In this document: positions 8,984 to 18,295 of the stretch, piece by piece
How positions within the stretch are numbered: position 1 is the stretch's first letter
Layout: every line of letters begins with the position of its first letter
Assembly (NCBI RefSeq): GCF_029714425.1
Contig: NZ_CP121668.1
Span: 2,935,501-2,999,500, forward strand
Direction of reading: 5' to 3'
DNA: 64,000 nucleotides
Source: Bradyrhizobium sp. CB2312
GTDB lineage: Bacteria > Pseudomonadota > Alphaproteobacteria > Rhizobiales > Xanthobacteraceae
Made by a program: the position numbers and the translations under genes
The notes under the pieces: generated by a model
Databases searched by the model: none
What the model was told of the DNA's origin: nothing
Seen by the model: only the letters and a program-made list of their open reading frames with translations

Positions 8984-10054
8984 GACATGCCCTCATCTGG
9001 CCGCAGACCAAGCATTTTCAGATTTGCTTCCCTGTTCGTGCCGGAGCTTGCAAAGTCATCAAAAGCTCGCTCGGTGACCCGTATGATGTAATCGGAGATC
9101 AGCCGGGCTCCTTCCCGCGCGCCATCTTCCGGATGCTTCAGCGCGCATTCCCACTCCAGCACGGCCCACCCCGCGTAATCGTAGGCCGTGAGCTTCGAAA
9201 AGATCGATCGAAAGTCAACCTGACCGTCTCCAATCGATCGGAAACGTCCGGCGCGGTTAACCCACGACTGAAATCCTCCGTAGACACCTTGCCTGCCGGT
9301 TGGATTGAATTCGGCATCCTTGACGTGGAACGCCTTGATGCGCTGGTGATAGATATCGATGAAATCGACATACTTCAGTTGTTGCAGCACAAAATGGCTT
9401 GGGTCGTAAAGAATATTGGCGCGGACGTGGTTCTTCACTTGATCGAGGAACATTTCGAAAGTCACCCCCGTCATGTAGATCCTCGCCCGGGTGTAATTCA
9501 TAGCAAACGTCGACGCCGTTGCGATCGAACTCATCGAGAATTGGTAGCCATCGGCGGCCAAGTTCACCAAAGGCATCGTCGATCAGGCCATGGGGGCGTT
9601 GGGGCCAAGGGTAGATGAAAGGCCACGCAAACGCGCCCGAAAAAGTTGCGTGGGCATTCAGACCAAGATTGCTCGAAGCCCTTGCGGCCCATTTCAATTG
9701 TTGAATGGCCCACGCGGTCCGAGCGGAGGAATTCCCATGGACTGCGGCCGGCGCGAAACCATCAAAAGCACTGGAGTAGGCCGGATGCACGGCGACCAGT
9801 TGTCCCTGAAGGTGCGTCGACAATTCAGAAATCTCGAGTCCATGGCGATGGACTGTGCCACGCAGTTCCTCCGCATATGTTTTCGACGTCGCAGCCTTTT
9901 CTAGGTCAATAAAGCTGGAAACCCAGCTAGGTATCTGCACGCCCCTGTATCCGAGATCCGCTGCCCAGGCGCATATGCTGTCCAACGTATTAAAAGGAGG
10001 AGCTTCGGCGGCGAACTGAGCCAGGAATATTGCCGGTCCCTTGATGGTGCGCAC
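8980..10054 (-). pseudogene. sugar phosphate isomerase/epimerase (TIM barrel), single frameshift
   Basis: The gene starts at GTG 10054 behind GGAG and reads a xylose-isomerase-like TIM barrel (AWAADLGYRGVQIPSWV, then VCYELHPGEDLHDG). At 9465-9469 a run of five C (G on the coding strand) shifts the frame. In the other frame the protein continues smoothly as VTFEMFLDQVKNHVRANILY, FHVKDAEFNPTGR and WAVLEWECALKHPEDG to the stop at 8980. Removing one G restores a continuous protein of about 357 residues. This is either a recent one-base insertion or a sequencing error. It is upstream of and coupled to the Gfo/Idh gene. Confidence 0.85.
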
Positions 10055-10188
10055 AATTAATCTCCTCTGTCTTGTTATTCGAAGGGCCTGAGCCTGACGG
10101 CTTTCTGGACCCCACCGCAGTTCTGCTTCCTACCCCCCCGGCGCGATATGATCACGGTTGAAGGGATCGCGTCGCACCTGTCCTCCTT

Positions 10189-11672
10189 CTACATCGCAAC
10201 GGCGAGATATTTCGCCTCCATGAACTCGGCGATGCCATGCCTTTGCCCGCCTTCGCGTCCGATGCCGCTCTGCTTGGCGCCGCCGAACGGGGGCGGCCGG
10301 ATCGGACATGAGCCCGCGATTGAGCGCGATCATACCCGTTTCAATCTTCCCGGCTACACGCATGCCGCGGGCGAGATCACGGGTGTAGATGTAGGCGGCG
10401 AGCCCGTATTCCGTGTCGTTCGCCCGCTCGATCGCTTCGCTCTCCCGTTCGAAGCGCGAGATCGGCGCCACAGGTCCGAAGATTTCCTCGTGCGCCATCG
10501 CGGCGTCGGCCGGCACGTCGCAGAGGACTGTCGGAGGATAGTAAAAACCTGTTCCGCTCCCGACCGAGCCCCCGCACAGAACGCGGGCGCCACGCGCGAC
10601 GGCGTTCTGGACCAGCCGATCGATCTTATCGACCGCCTTTTTCGTGATCGTCGGACCGCATTCGGTGGCGGCTTCGATGCCTGCACTTTGAGCGCCGTCA
10701 TGCGCTTTCGAAGGCCTTCGGCGAAGGCGTCGTGGATGCCAGATTGTACATAGATGCGATTTGCGGCGGTGCAGGCTTCGCCGGCGCTGCGCATTTTCGC
10801 TACCATCGCGCCGTCGAGCGCAGCCTCGAGATCGGCGTCGTCGAAGACGATGAACGGCGCGTTGCCGCCGAGTTCCATCGAGCAGGAGATGACGTGCTTG
10901 GCGGCTTCGGCGAGGAGGAGGCGGCCAACTCCGGTCGAACCGGTGAACGACAGTTTCCGCACCCGTGGATCCGCCAGCATGGCGGCGGTGGCCGGAGCAG
11001 GATTAGAAACCGTAAGGACGTTGACGACGCCCGGGGGAACGCCGGCTTCTTCATATAGCGCAGCGAGCTCGCAGGCCGTGAGAGGCGTCTCGCTCGCGGG
11101 CTTGAGAACAACCGTGCAGCCCGCTGCCAGGGCGGGAGCGATCTTGCGCGTCGCCATGGCTGCCGGGAAGTGCCAGGGCGTGATCAAAGCGCAGACGCCG
11201 ATCGGCTGATAGTCGACGATGATGCGGTTCGCGCCCGAAGGAGCGAGGCCGAATTCGCCGGTGATTCGTACGGCTTCCTCGGCATTCCAGCGAAAGAACT
11301 CGGCGGCATAGCGACCTGGCCGCGCGCATCGTTCAAAGCCTTGCCGTTCTCGATCGATATCAGCGCGGCAAGAGTTTCGGAACGCTGCGTCGTCAATTCG
11401 AAGCAGCGCCTTATAATTTCGGATCGTTTGCGCGGAGGTGTCTGGCTTCAGCCGGCCGCCGCCCGGGCGGCGGCCTCCACCGCTGCCTCGACGTCGACCA
11501 TGGCCGCATCGGGAACCTCGGCGATCATGCGCTCGGTGGAGGGATCGACGACTTCGATAAGACGGCCGTCAGCGGCCTGCCGCCATTGGCCGTCGATATT
11601 GAGACCGCGCGCATAAGTGCGGAGGTCGATGGTTTCCTGATCGGTCTTGAACGTGTTCTGGGACATGTTCAT
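10189..11672 (-). pseudogene. aldehyde dehydrogenase (succinate-semialdehyde dehydrogenase-like), multiple lesions
   Basis: From ATG 11672 the protein reads ALDH sequence until an in-frame TGA at 11448-11450, where the family has Trp (AAAG then stop then QTPPRKRSEIIRRC). A one-base loss near 11310 shifts the frame before VDYQPIGVCALITPWHFPAA. The central part is good (FTGSTGVGRLL, MELGGNAPFIVFDDAD, catalytic Cys in GEACTAANR). A second shift lies near 10685 and a third near 10300, after which GREGG-like and EFMEAKYLAVAM reach the stop at 10189. At least four independent lesions mean it is dead. It is downstream of a broken iron alcohol dehydrogenase. Confidence 0.88.
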
Positions 11673-11689
11673 GAGGGGGTCCTGTCAGC

Positions 11690-12052
11690 TTAGATAGCGC
11701 TGCCGGCGAAATCGCCGTCGTAGGCGGCTTTCACCAGTCGTTTCATCGCGGGAAGGTATGAGGGGCGGGGATTGTTCTTGATCAGCCGATCGATGCCGAG
11801 GGCGAGTTCGGCGGTCCAATCAATCCTGTCGGAGGGAAGTCCAAGACCGGCCAACGTAGGAGTGATCCCAATCGCCGCGAACAGGCGGCTGATTTCTTCA
11901 ATCGTCGCGCGGGCCATCTCGCCGTCGCTCCGGCGGGAGCGCCGAGGCCGAGAGCGACTCCGACGTGGGCGATTTCGGTTGTCGCCGCTAAGCAATTGAA
12001 ATTCATTCACATAACGCAGCATGGTCGCGACGTCGAGCCCGTGTGGCGGTTG
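11690..12052 (-). pseudogene. iron-containing alcohol dehydrogenase, C-terminal fragment
   Basis: Only the last 110 or so residues remain: PPHGLDVATMLRYVNEF, a frameshifted middle near 11940-12000, then GITPTLAGLGLPSDRIDWTA and LIKNNPRPSYLPAMKRLVKA to TAA at 11690-11692. The metal-binding and NAD domains are missing upstream. It ends 18 bp before the ALDH start, so the two were an operon, the arrangement expected for a hydroxyacid to semialdehyde to acid route such as 4-hydroxybutyrate to succinate (inference). Confidence 0.75.
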
Positions 12053-12354
12053 GATCGCGGTTCATCCTCAGAATCGGTTTTGTTGCCCGAGCATTGCACG
12101 CGAGCCATGATTTCGCATTACTGAGTACTTTGGATTTCTGGTCGGCTTGGTATTTGACCATAGAAATGCCCGTATCTCGCAGCGATCCTCTTGCATGGAA
12201 GTCGGAGCAGAGGCATTGACCTGGTCGGCGATGATGATGTCCTGTTTGCCGCGTTCTCAGATTTAGCTTCGCTTATCCCCTAGTCCGGTCAACTCCACGG
12301 CGTCGCGCCCAATAGCTCGTGCTTCGCCCGTCCGTAACGATGAACTGAAATAGC
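12053..12354. other. intergenic, about 300 bp, nothing recognised
   Basis: No open frame, repeat or RNA-like structure stands out between the truncated iron alcohol dehydrogenase and the response-regulator stump. Given both neighbours are truncated, it is probably deletion scar sequence. Confidence 0.4.
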
Positions 12355-12426
12355 ATGCGAGTACTCGTTGTCGAAGATGAGCCTGATCTCAGCTCGTTCC
12401 TCTCGTCTCTTCTGCAGCGCGCCGGT
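12355..12426 (+). pseudogene. response regulator N-terminal stump
   Basis: ATG at 12355 begins MRVLVVEDEPDLSSFLSSLL, the first beta strand and helix of an OmpR-type receiver including the acidic DE pair. After about 24 residues the similarity stops and the frame reads low-complexity Ala/Arg sequence lying over unrelated minus-strand sequence. It is a truncated gene whose downstream part was replaced at about 12427. Confidence 0.6.
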
Positions 12427-12556
12427 TCAAATCTGGGGCTTGCCTATTCTGCCGCGAGGAGCGCCGCGCGCAAATTGCCGTCGCGGGCTGCAAGGCGCAA
12501 GGATGCCTCCACGGCTCCATCGATGGGACTGAACTCCGGTAAATTCAAAGGCGGAG

Positions 12557-13117
12557 TCACTGATCGCCGACAATAAGACGTCCTTTCGCTCGCCGTCCAA
12601 TTGAACGGCGGATAAAATTCGCAAGCTGTTCTACAGCAGGAGACCGCAACTGCTCTTCTTGGGCAACTAGCGCCAGTTCGGTTGCTCGCACATTCGGAAA
12701 GCCTGCCCGCCCATTGAGGATGCACAAATTCGCGGGTACTGCCGTACGGGCTAACAGTGTCACTGCCAAGCCGGACGAAACCGCAGCGAGGATGCCTGTC
12801 AGACTGGCGCTCGCATAGGCGATGCGCCAGGGCAGTTTTGCTGTCTCCATCGCGTAGATCGCGCGCTCGCGATAGAGGCACCCTTGCGGAAAGAGGGCAA
12901 GGGGAATCGGATCGTGGTCGCGACGCTCTGCAATACCCCGCGCTCCAACCCACACAAGCTGCTCCGGCCAGCTTCTGAGGCATGGACCGGACCGCGCCTC
13001 GCGCTGCATCAATGCGAGATCGAGCTCACCCGAACTTAGCAACGGCTCGACCTCCGCGGTCAATCCGCAGACCGTGTCGACACGAACGTTGGGGTATTGG
13101 CTGCCGACGACCTGCAA
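12557..13117 (-). pseudogene. LysR-family regulator, ligand-binding domain only
   Basis: The 186 residues from TTG 13117 read a LysR substrate-binding domain (QYPNVRVDTVCGLTAEVEPL, LDLALMQREARSGP, SGLAVTLLARTAVP). No winged-helix DNA-binding domain is found upstream: in frame a TGA lies three codons before the TTG, and the other frames lack the LysR helix-turn-helix. The domain ends TELALVAQEEQLRSPAVEQL as usual, so only the N-terminal 100 or so residues have been lost. A non-functional remnant is the simplest reading. Confidence 0.75.
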
Positions 13118-13417
13118 TTCTGTCTTTCAGGAAAAAGGCCGATCGCAAGCTACGCGTTGTCGATCCGATAGGATCGCGCGTACTACAGGAGGGCAAGGAG
13201 AGCCTTGCCCTGACACGATTGAATTGGTACGCTCCTTTACCCCAAGGTTGAGGACAGAGGGGGAAGGTCGATGAATCATCATAGCTTCCACAATCCAACC
13301 CGAGGACCTGTGTCCGCCCCGCGTTTCATCTCGCGGGGCTGATCAAGGAGCGCATCGCGGTCTCGTTGTCAGCCATTTGCGCGCGTTTGGTCGCGCTCAC
13401 TGATTCATGAGACTGCA
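13118..13417. other. intergenic, about 300 bp, no gene recognised
   Basis: This gap separates the truncated LysR gene from the ABC-F pseudogene. A 90-codon minus-strand frame crosses it, but it is compositionally basic and matches no family I know. The missing LysR DNA-binding domain is not found here. Confidence 0.35.
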
Positions 13418-14928
13418 ATGTCACTTATCTCCGTCAAAGACCTCTCTCTAACTCGTGTTGACTCGCTCTTCACCGGCCTGAGTTTCTCAATCGGCAAAGG
13501 CGATCGCCTTGGCCTTGTCGCCGCTAATGGCCGCGGCAAATCATCCCTCCTTCGTATTTTGGTCGGCCAGGAAGACGCAACGGCGGGGACCGTCACCCGC
13601 ATACGCGGACTGATCGCCGCCGCCGCCCCGCAAGATCCACCCGAACGGCTCCGGTCCCTTAGCTTCCATGATGCGAGAAGCTCTTGCTCCGGAGGTCGCC
13701 CAAACACAGGGCTGGCGGGTCGATGTCCTGCTCGATGATCTTTTCGTCGACGAATCCATAAGGGGCCGCGCTGTCCATACTCTATCCGGCGGCTGGCAAC
13801 GGACGATGCTTCTAGCGAGGGCCGCCATTGTCGAACCTGACCTGCTCCTGCTGGATGAGCCGACAAATCACCTCGACATCGGCCGGATCGGCGTGCTGGA
13901 AAGGTTCCTAGCAGCGTTGCCTCGCGATTGCGCCATGGTCGCAGCGAGCCATGACCGCGCCTTCCTCGACGACGTGACCAGCCGGACGTTGTTCTTGCGC
14001 CCAAAGGAAAGTTCAGACTTTTCTCTGCCCTATTCTCGCGCTCTGCAAGCGCTGGAGGATCACGACGCGGCGCGAAAAAGACAGTTCGACAACGATATGC
14101 GCAAGGTCAAAGTTCTTCGACAACAGGCGGCGAAGCTCAAGAACATCGGCATCAATTCCGGGTCCGACCTACTGGTGGTAAAGACAAAGCAGCTGTCGGA
14201 GCGCGCCGACAAACTCGAGGAGCGCGCCCGACCGGCGCAGCTGGAGCGCTCAGCAGGAACCATCCGCCTTACCAACAGCGGCAGCCACGCCAAAGCGCTG
14301 ATAGCAATCAAGGACACCGCCATCGTCACGCCGGATGGGAGGCCGTTGTTCCGTACCGGTACGAAATGGATCGAGAGCGGGGATCGGGTTGCTCTCCTAG
14401 GAGCAAACGGTACGGGCAGACGAGGCTCATCGAGCGATTGCGGGCGGCTGTTGCGGGGTCCGATCCGGATATCCGTGTCGCGACGAGCCTCAAGTTGGGA
14501 TATTCGAATCAGGCGCTATCACAGCTCGAGATGTTCAAGACCCCACAGGACGCGTTCAAGAGCCTGAGCAATCTCCCGGACCACCAGGCGCGCTCCCTGC
14601 TCGCGGGCGCCGGCGTCGGCATAGACGCCCAAACTGCGCCTATACCTCGCCTTTCGGGGGGGGGCAGCGAGCGCGGCTTGCAATGCTTCTTCTGCGCTTG
14701 CTCCAGCCAAACTTCTACCTTTTGGATGAGCCAACCAATCATCTCGATATCAATGGGCAGGACTCGCTGGAGAGCGAGTTGGTCGAGCATGGCGCGGCTT
14801 GTCTTTTGGTCAGCCATGATCGAGCATTTGTCCGAGCTGTGGCGACGCGAATCTGGGTCATCACAGGTCAGCGACTTGTCGAGGTTGATGACCCGGTACC
14901 GGTCTTTGACAAGCTGATGTCCAGCTGA
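13418..14928 (+). pseudogene. ABC-F family ATPase, broken by at least three frameshifts
   Basis: Two ABC cassettes in one chain, the ABC-F (translation/antibiotic-resistance type) layout. Cassette 1 runs from ATG 13418 (ANGRGKSSLLRILVG) and shifts frame near 13650 into LSGGWQRTMLLARAAI with LLLDEPTNHLDI and a SHDRAFLDD switch. The linker follows (KQLSERADKLEERARPAQ). Cassette 2 shifts near 14410, right in its Walker A (LLGANGTG then TRLIERLRAAV), and again at the run of nine G near 14658 inside its LSGG signature, before LLDEPTNHLDINGQDS and the stop at 14928. Both P-loops are affected, so it is not functional. Confidence 0.88.
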
Positions 14929-15027
14929 TCCTGCATTGCCTGGGGCGTTGACTAGTCTGCGACCTGCTCAGGCCTAGTTGAGTTCGGTTGTCGGAATGGT
15001 CATTGATTGTCCGGCGAAATCACACGC

Positions 15028-15073
15028 CTCTTAAATCAGCGGGTCCCAGGTTCGAGCCCTGGTGCGCCCACCA
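15028..15073 (+). tRNA. 3' half of a tRNA gene (tRNA-Lys(CTT)-like), possible att scar
   Basis: A CTCTTAA-like anticodon loop remnant (with one extra A) and TCAGC stem are followed by a perfect T arm (CCAGG, TTCGAGC loop, CCTGG), the 3' acceptor strand TGCGCCC, discriminator A and an encoded CCA at 15071-15073. The D arm and 5' acceptor strand (expected GGGCGCA) are absent upstream. A lone 3' tRNA half is the typical product of integrase-mediated insertion. It marks the edge between the relic zone and the intact catabolic operon. Isotype is inferred from the loop only. Confidence 0.7.
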
Positions 15074-15300
15074 AGCTTTTCAAAGACTTGGACAGACCTC
15101 GCGGAGTACGGAGCTTTCGGTCGGGAAATCGGCTTGATCGGTCCTGAATTCGCCTGAGAATCCGGCTTTGATAGCTGCGCGCCAAGCCGCCGGGCGCTCG
15201 GCCACGGCAAGGCCATTTGCGGATGTATCGGCCCGTTGAAGTCGTCCACGACGTTCTAGCGGACCTGCCTTCCTGCATCGAGCTGTTGAGACGTCGGAGG

Positions 15301-15798
15301 TCAACCAGCGTTCTTCGCCGAAACGCCGTTGCTCGTCGGCAAAGACCGTCTCGCGCCGGGGCCCGGATGAACATGGACTGCCTTCGCCGTCAGCGGCTCA
15401 CCGCATTCGGAGCAGATCATGACAGGATCAAACATCTTGTGGCAGTTCTTGTGTTCATGCAGCAGCGGTCGTCCGCGCGAGTCGACCATGTGGACGTTGC
15501 CCCAGTGCACAATCGACATGATGATTGGATAGAGATCGAGACCCTTTTGCGTCAGGATATACTCGTAGCGCTTCGGCGCTTCTTGATACGGAATCTTGCG
15601 CAGGACGCCAAAGCGGACAAATTTCTTCAGCCGATCGGCGAGCAGATGGCGGGTGATTCCGAGCGACGTCTGGAAGTCATCAAATCTGCGGATGCGCAAG
15701 AAACATTCGCGCAGGATGAGGAGGCTCCAGCGGTCACCGATCACCGCCACGGTACGGGCGAGAGAGCATGGCTCCTCCTCAAGGGTATCCCATTTCAT
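15301..15798 (-). CDS. HxlR-family winged-helix transcriptional regulator
   Basis: About 165 residues. The HxlR/MarR-like core is CSLARTVAVIGDRWSLLILRE, then FDDFQTSLGITRHLLADRLK (recognition helix) and the wing RYEYILTQKGLDLYPIIMSI. The C-terminus carries CHKMFDPVMICSECG with a CxxC that could bind metal or react with an oxidant or electrophile. ATG at 15798 is preferred because GGAGA precedes it at five bases; a GTG at 15855 in frame has no such signal. It is divergent from the catabolic operon, and two palindromes in the shared promoter are its probable operators. Confidence 0.9.
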   Translation of the reverse strand: MKWDTLEEEPCSLARTVAVIGDRWSLLILRECFLRIRRFDDFQTSLGITRHLLADRLKKFVRFGVLRKIPYQEAPKRYEYILTQKGLDLYPIIMSIVHWGNVHMVDSRGRPLLHEHKNCHKMFDPVMICSECGEPLTAKAVHVHPGPGARRSLPTSNGVSAKNAG

Positions 15799-15901
15799 CG
15801 AAGTCTCCAGCGAATCCGTAGCGGCACTGCAAATAAATTCTAAATCAGAACTCACGGAAAATCAATGGGATGCCCGCATTCGCGCGCCACGACGCCGATT
15901 G

Positions 15902-15939
15902 TATGATAAACATCATATTGACAGTTCTAAAATAGAACT
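15902..15939. promoter_or_regulatory. two perfect palindromes in the divergent HxlR/catabolic promoter
   Basis: TATGAT-AAAC-ATCATA (15902-15917) and AGTTCTA-AAA-TAGAACT (15923-15939) are both exact inverted repeats with centres about 21.5 bp apart, two helical turns. TTGACA (15918-15923), a consensus -35 for the plus strand, sits exactly between them, and the second palindrome fills the spacer to a weak -10 (TATCGG, 15941). Binding there would occlude the operon promoter. Confidence 0.7.
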
Positions 15940-16003
15940 TTATCGGTGCGGCACGATCAATCGGGTGGCGAACAACCGCCGCCGTCGAAGAGAAGGGCGT
16001 TCC

Positions 16004-16642
16004 ATGGCTGCTCCGCTCAAGGTCGAGTTTCATTTCGATTTCGGCAGTCCCAACGCTTACCTCGCCGAGCTCGCGCTGCCCGGCATCGAGCAACGAACCG
16101 GCGTCAAATTCGACTACGTGCCGGTGCTGCTCGGCGGCGTCTACAAAGCGACCGGCAACCTGTCGCCCGCCGAGTCGCTGCGCGGGATCAGGAACAAGCC
16201 GGAATACAATGCGCTCGAGACCCAACGCTTCCTGCGCCGGCACAACGTCACGAAGTTCACGATGAACCCGTTCTTCCCGGTGAACACGCTTGCGCTGATG
16301 CGCGGCGCCGTTGCCGCGGAGTTCGAGGGGGCGTTCGAGCCCTACTTCCGCGCTGCCTATCACCACATGTGGGTCGAGCCCAAGAAGATGGACGATCCGC
16401 AGGTCTTCCGCGATGCGTTTCTGTCGTCAGGGCTGGACATCGATCGCATCAGCGCGCGCGCCCAGCAGGACGACGTCAAGAAGAGGTTGATCGAGAACAC
16501 TGGCAGCGCCGTGGCGCGCGGTACGTTCGGCTCGCCGACGTTCTTCGTCGGCGACGAGATCTACTTTGGCAAGGACAGCCTGCGCGATGTCGAGGACGAA
16601 ATCCTAGCGCAATCGGCGGCGGCGCAGCGTAAGAGCGCCTGA
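16004..16642 (+). CDS. 2-hydroxychromene-2-carboxylate isomerase/DsbA-family protein
   Basis: A 212-residue kappa-class GST/DsbA-like protein. HFDFGSPNAYLAELALPGIE carries the active-site Ser (around residue 14) that replaces the DsbA CxxC. The late FGSPTFFVGDEIYFGKDSL is the family's cis-Pro segment. HCCA isomerases use glutathione to isomerise a ring-cleavage product in naphthalene-type pathways; here the substrate is unknown. ATG 16004 with upstream AGAAGG is the chosen start. It is the first gene of the operon; a 60-bp gap leads to the acyl-CoA ligase. Confidence 0.88.
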   Translation: MAAPLKVEFHFDFGSPNAYLAELALPGIEQRTGVKFDYVPVLLGGVYKATGNLSPAESLRGIRNKPEYNALETQRFLRRHNVTKFTMNPFFPVNTLALMRGAVAAEFEGAFEPYFRAAYHHMWVEPKKMDDPQVFRDAFLSSGLDIDRISARAQQDDVKKRLIENTGSAVARGTFGSPTFFVGDEIYFGKDSLRDVEDEILAQSAAAQRKSA

Positions 16643-16702
16643 TCGCGCGGAGGCATCCAGAACGAGCCGAGCCCGCAAAGGGCCTTTCATTGGGAGGTTT
16701 CA

Positions 16703-18250
16703 TTGGCGAACTGGCAGCAGGCTGCAGCTGAAATCACGAAGACGTTGCCGCATCGCATCCATGAGGTGATGGACATCTATGTTGCCACCACACCCGACCG
16801 GACGGCGCTGATCGAAGACAACGCGTCCATGACCTATCGCGAACTGGATAGGGCGGTTGGTGCCACGGCGGATGCGCTCCGCGCGCTCGGCGTCCGCGCC
16901 GGCGATCGCGTGATGCTGGTCAGTGAGAATTCGATCGCGCTCGCCTGCCTGCTGTTTGCGGCAAGCCGCCTTGATGCCTGGGCAATCGTCGCCAACCCTC
17001 GGCTATCGCCGCGTGAGCTCGATCAGATCAGGGATCACAGCGGCGCCCGACGCATGCTCTTCACGGCAAATGTCTCCGAAGAGGCGGCCGCGCATGCGGC
17101 GCGTTACGACGCTCCGTTGCAGGATGTCGGGCCGCTTCACGGCATCGGCGTGTCTGCTCTGAATCAGGACACGCAGGCCGAGCCGGCCGAGACCGACGGC
17201 GCCCGCCAGGTGGCGGTGCTCATCTATACGTCCGGTACGACCGGAACGCCGAAGGGCGTCATGCTCACGCATCGCAACCTGCTGTTTTCCGCAAGGACCA
17301 CCGCGAATCTGCGCAGCATGACGGCGGACGACGTGCAGTATTGCGTGCTGCCGATCTCGCATATCGTCGGCATCTCGCTGCTGACGATGACGCTGATGGT
17401 CGGTGGCGTCACCCGGCTGGTCACGAAGTACAACCCCGCTGCGCTTGCCAAGGCGCTGGCCGAGGAGGGCATCACGCTCCTGAACGGCGTACCGGCGACC
17501 TACCAGCGGCTGCTCGAATACAAGCAGACGGCGGGCCTGCCGAAACTGGAGCGCGGCGCGCTGCGGCTGATGAGCGTCGCCGGTGCGCCGCTCGACCTCG
17601 AGCTCAAAGCGCGGGTCGAGAAGGAGCTCGGTCTTCCGCTCGGCAACGCGTTCGGCATCACCGAATGCTCGCCCGGCATTTCCGGCGTTCGGGCGGAGGC
17701 GCCGCGCAGCGACAATTCGGTCGGCACTCTCGTGCCGGGCATCGAGGCTCGAATCGTCGCCCGTGACGGTGCCATCGTGACCAGCGGCGATATCGGTGAA
17801 CTGCATGTCCGCGGACCGAACGTGATGCTCGGCTATTACCGCGCGCCGGACCTCACGGCGAAGGCGATCGACCCGGATGGGTGGTTCAACACGGGCGACC
17901 TGGCGCGCTTCGAGGGCGAGGCGATGTTCATCGTCGGGCGCACCAAGGAGATGATCATCCGGTCCGGCTTCAACGTCTATCCGGCTGAGATCGAGGCGGT
18001 GCTGAGCACCCATCGCGACGTAGTGCAATGCGCCGTGGTCGGACGGCCGGTCCCGGGCAACGAAGAGATCGTGGCGTTCGTCCAGCTCCTCAAGGGCTCC
18101 TCCGCAACCGCGCAGGATTTGATGGCGCATGTCGCGCCTGAGCTCACGTCCTACAAGCGACCGTCCGAGATCATCCTCATGGACGCGCTGCCGGCCACGT
18201 CGACCGGCAAGCTGCTGAAACACAAGCTGGCGGAATCGCTGCGCAACTGA
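16703..18250 (+). CDS. class I adenylate-forming acyl-CoA ligase
   Basis: ATP-dependent acid:CoA ligase of 515 residues. Core motifs are in order: LIYTSGTTGTPKGVMLTHRN (P-loop), FGITECSPG, the hinge GRTKEMIIRSGFNVYPAEIE and the C-terminal TSTGKLLKHKL with the catalytic Lys. The start is TTG 16703, supported by a strong TGGGAGG five bases upstream. It should activate the pathway acid to its CoA thioester for the dehydrogenases and thiolase downstream. It resembles fatty-acid or dicarboxylate ligases more than benzoate ligases, but chain or ring type cannot be decided. Confidence 0.9.
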   Translation: MANWQQAAAEITKTLPHRIHEVMDIYVATTPDRTALIEDNASMTYRELDRAVGATADALRALGVRAGDRVMLVSENSIALACLLFAASRLDAWAIVANPRLSPRELDQIRDHSGARRMLFTANVSEEAAAHAARYDAPLQDVGPLHGIGVSALNQDTQAEPAETDGARQVAVLIYTSGTTGTPKGVMLTHRNLLFSARTTANLRSMTADDVQYCVLPISHIVGISLLTMTLMVGGVTRLVTKYNPAALAKALAEEGITLLNGVPATYQRLLEYKQTAGLPKLERGALRLMSVAGAPLDLELKARVEKELGLPLGNAFGITECSPGISGVRAEAPRSDNSVGTLVPGIEARIVARDGAIVTSGDIGELHVRGPNVMLGYYRAPDLTAKAIDPDGWFNTGDLARFEGEAMFIVGRTKEMIIRSGFNVYPAEIEAVLSTHRDVVQCAVVGRPVPGNEEIVAFVQLLKGSSATAQDLMAHVAPELTSYKRPSEIILMDALPATSTGKLLKHKLAESLRN

Positions 18251-18295
18251 CGCGGGCGAGATCGCTTCAACATCTCACGAGGCTGGAGAAGTCCC

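Noticed and set aside
12444..12983. Second minus-strand frame overlapping the LysR remnant
   Set aside because: Considered as a separate gene because its end (EASLRLAARDGNLRAALLAA) looks protein-like, but the upstream part is a shadow of the LysR domain and no family is recognised.
15031..15249. 72-codon minus-strand reading frame ending RTRARTWDPLI
   Set aside because: The ending is the antisense translation of the tRNA 3' half, a well-known artefact; the rest has no family signature.
15596..16003. Long upstream extension of the isomerase gene
   Set aside because: The extra 136 codons cross the HxlR gene antisense and the promoter palindromes; ATG 16004 has its own AGAAGG.
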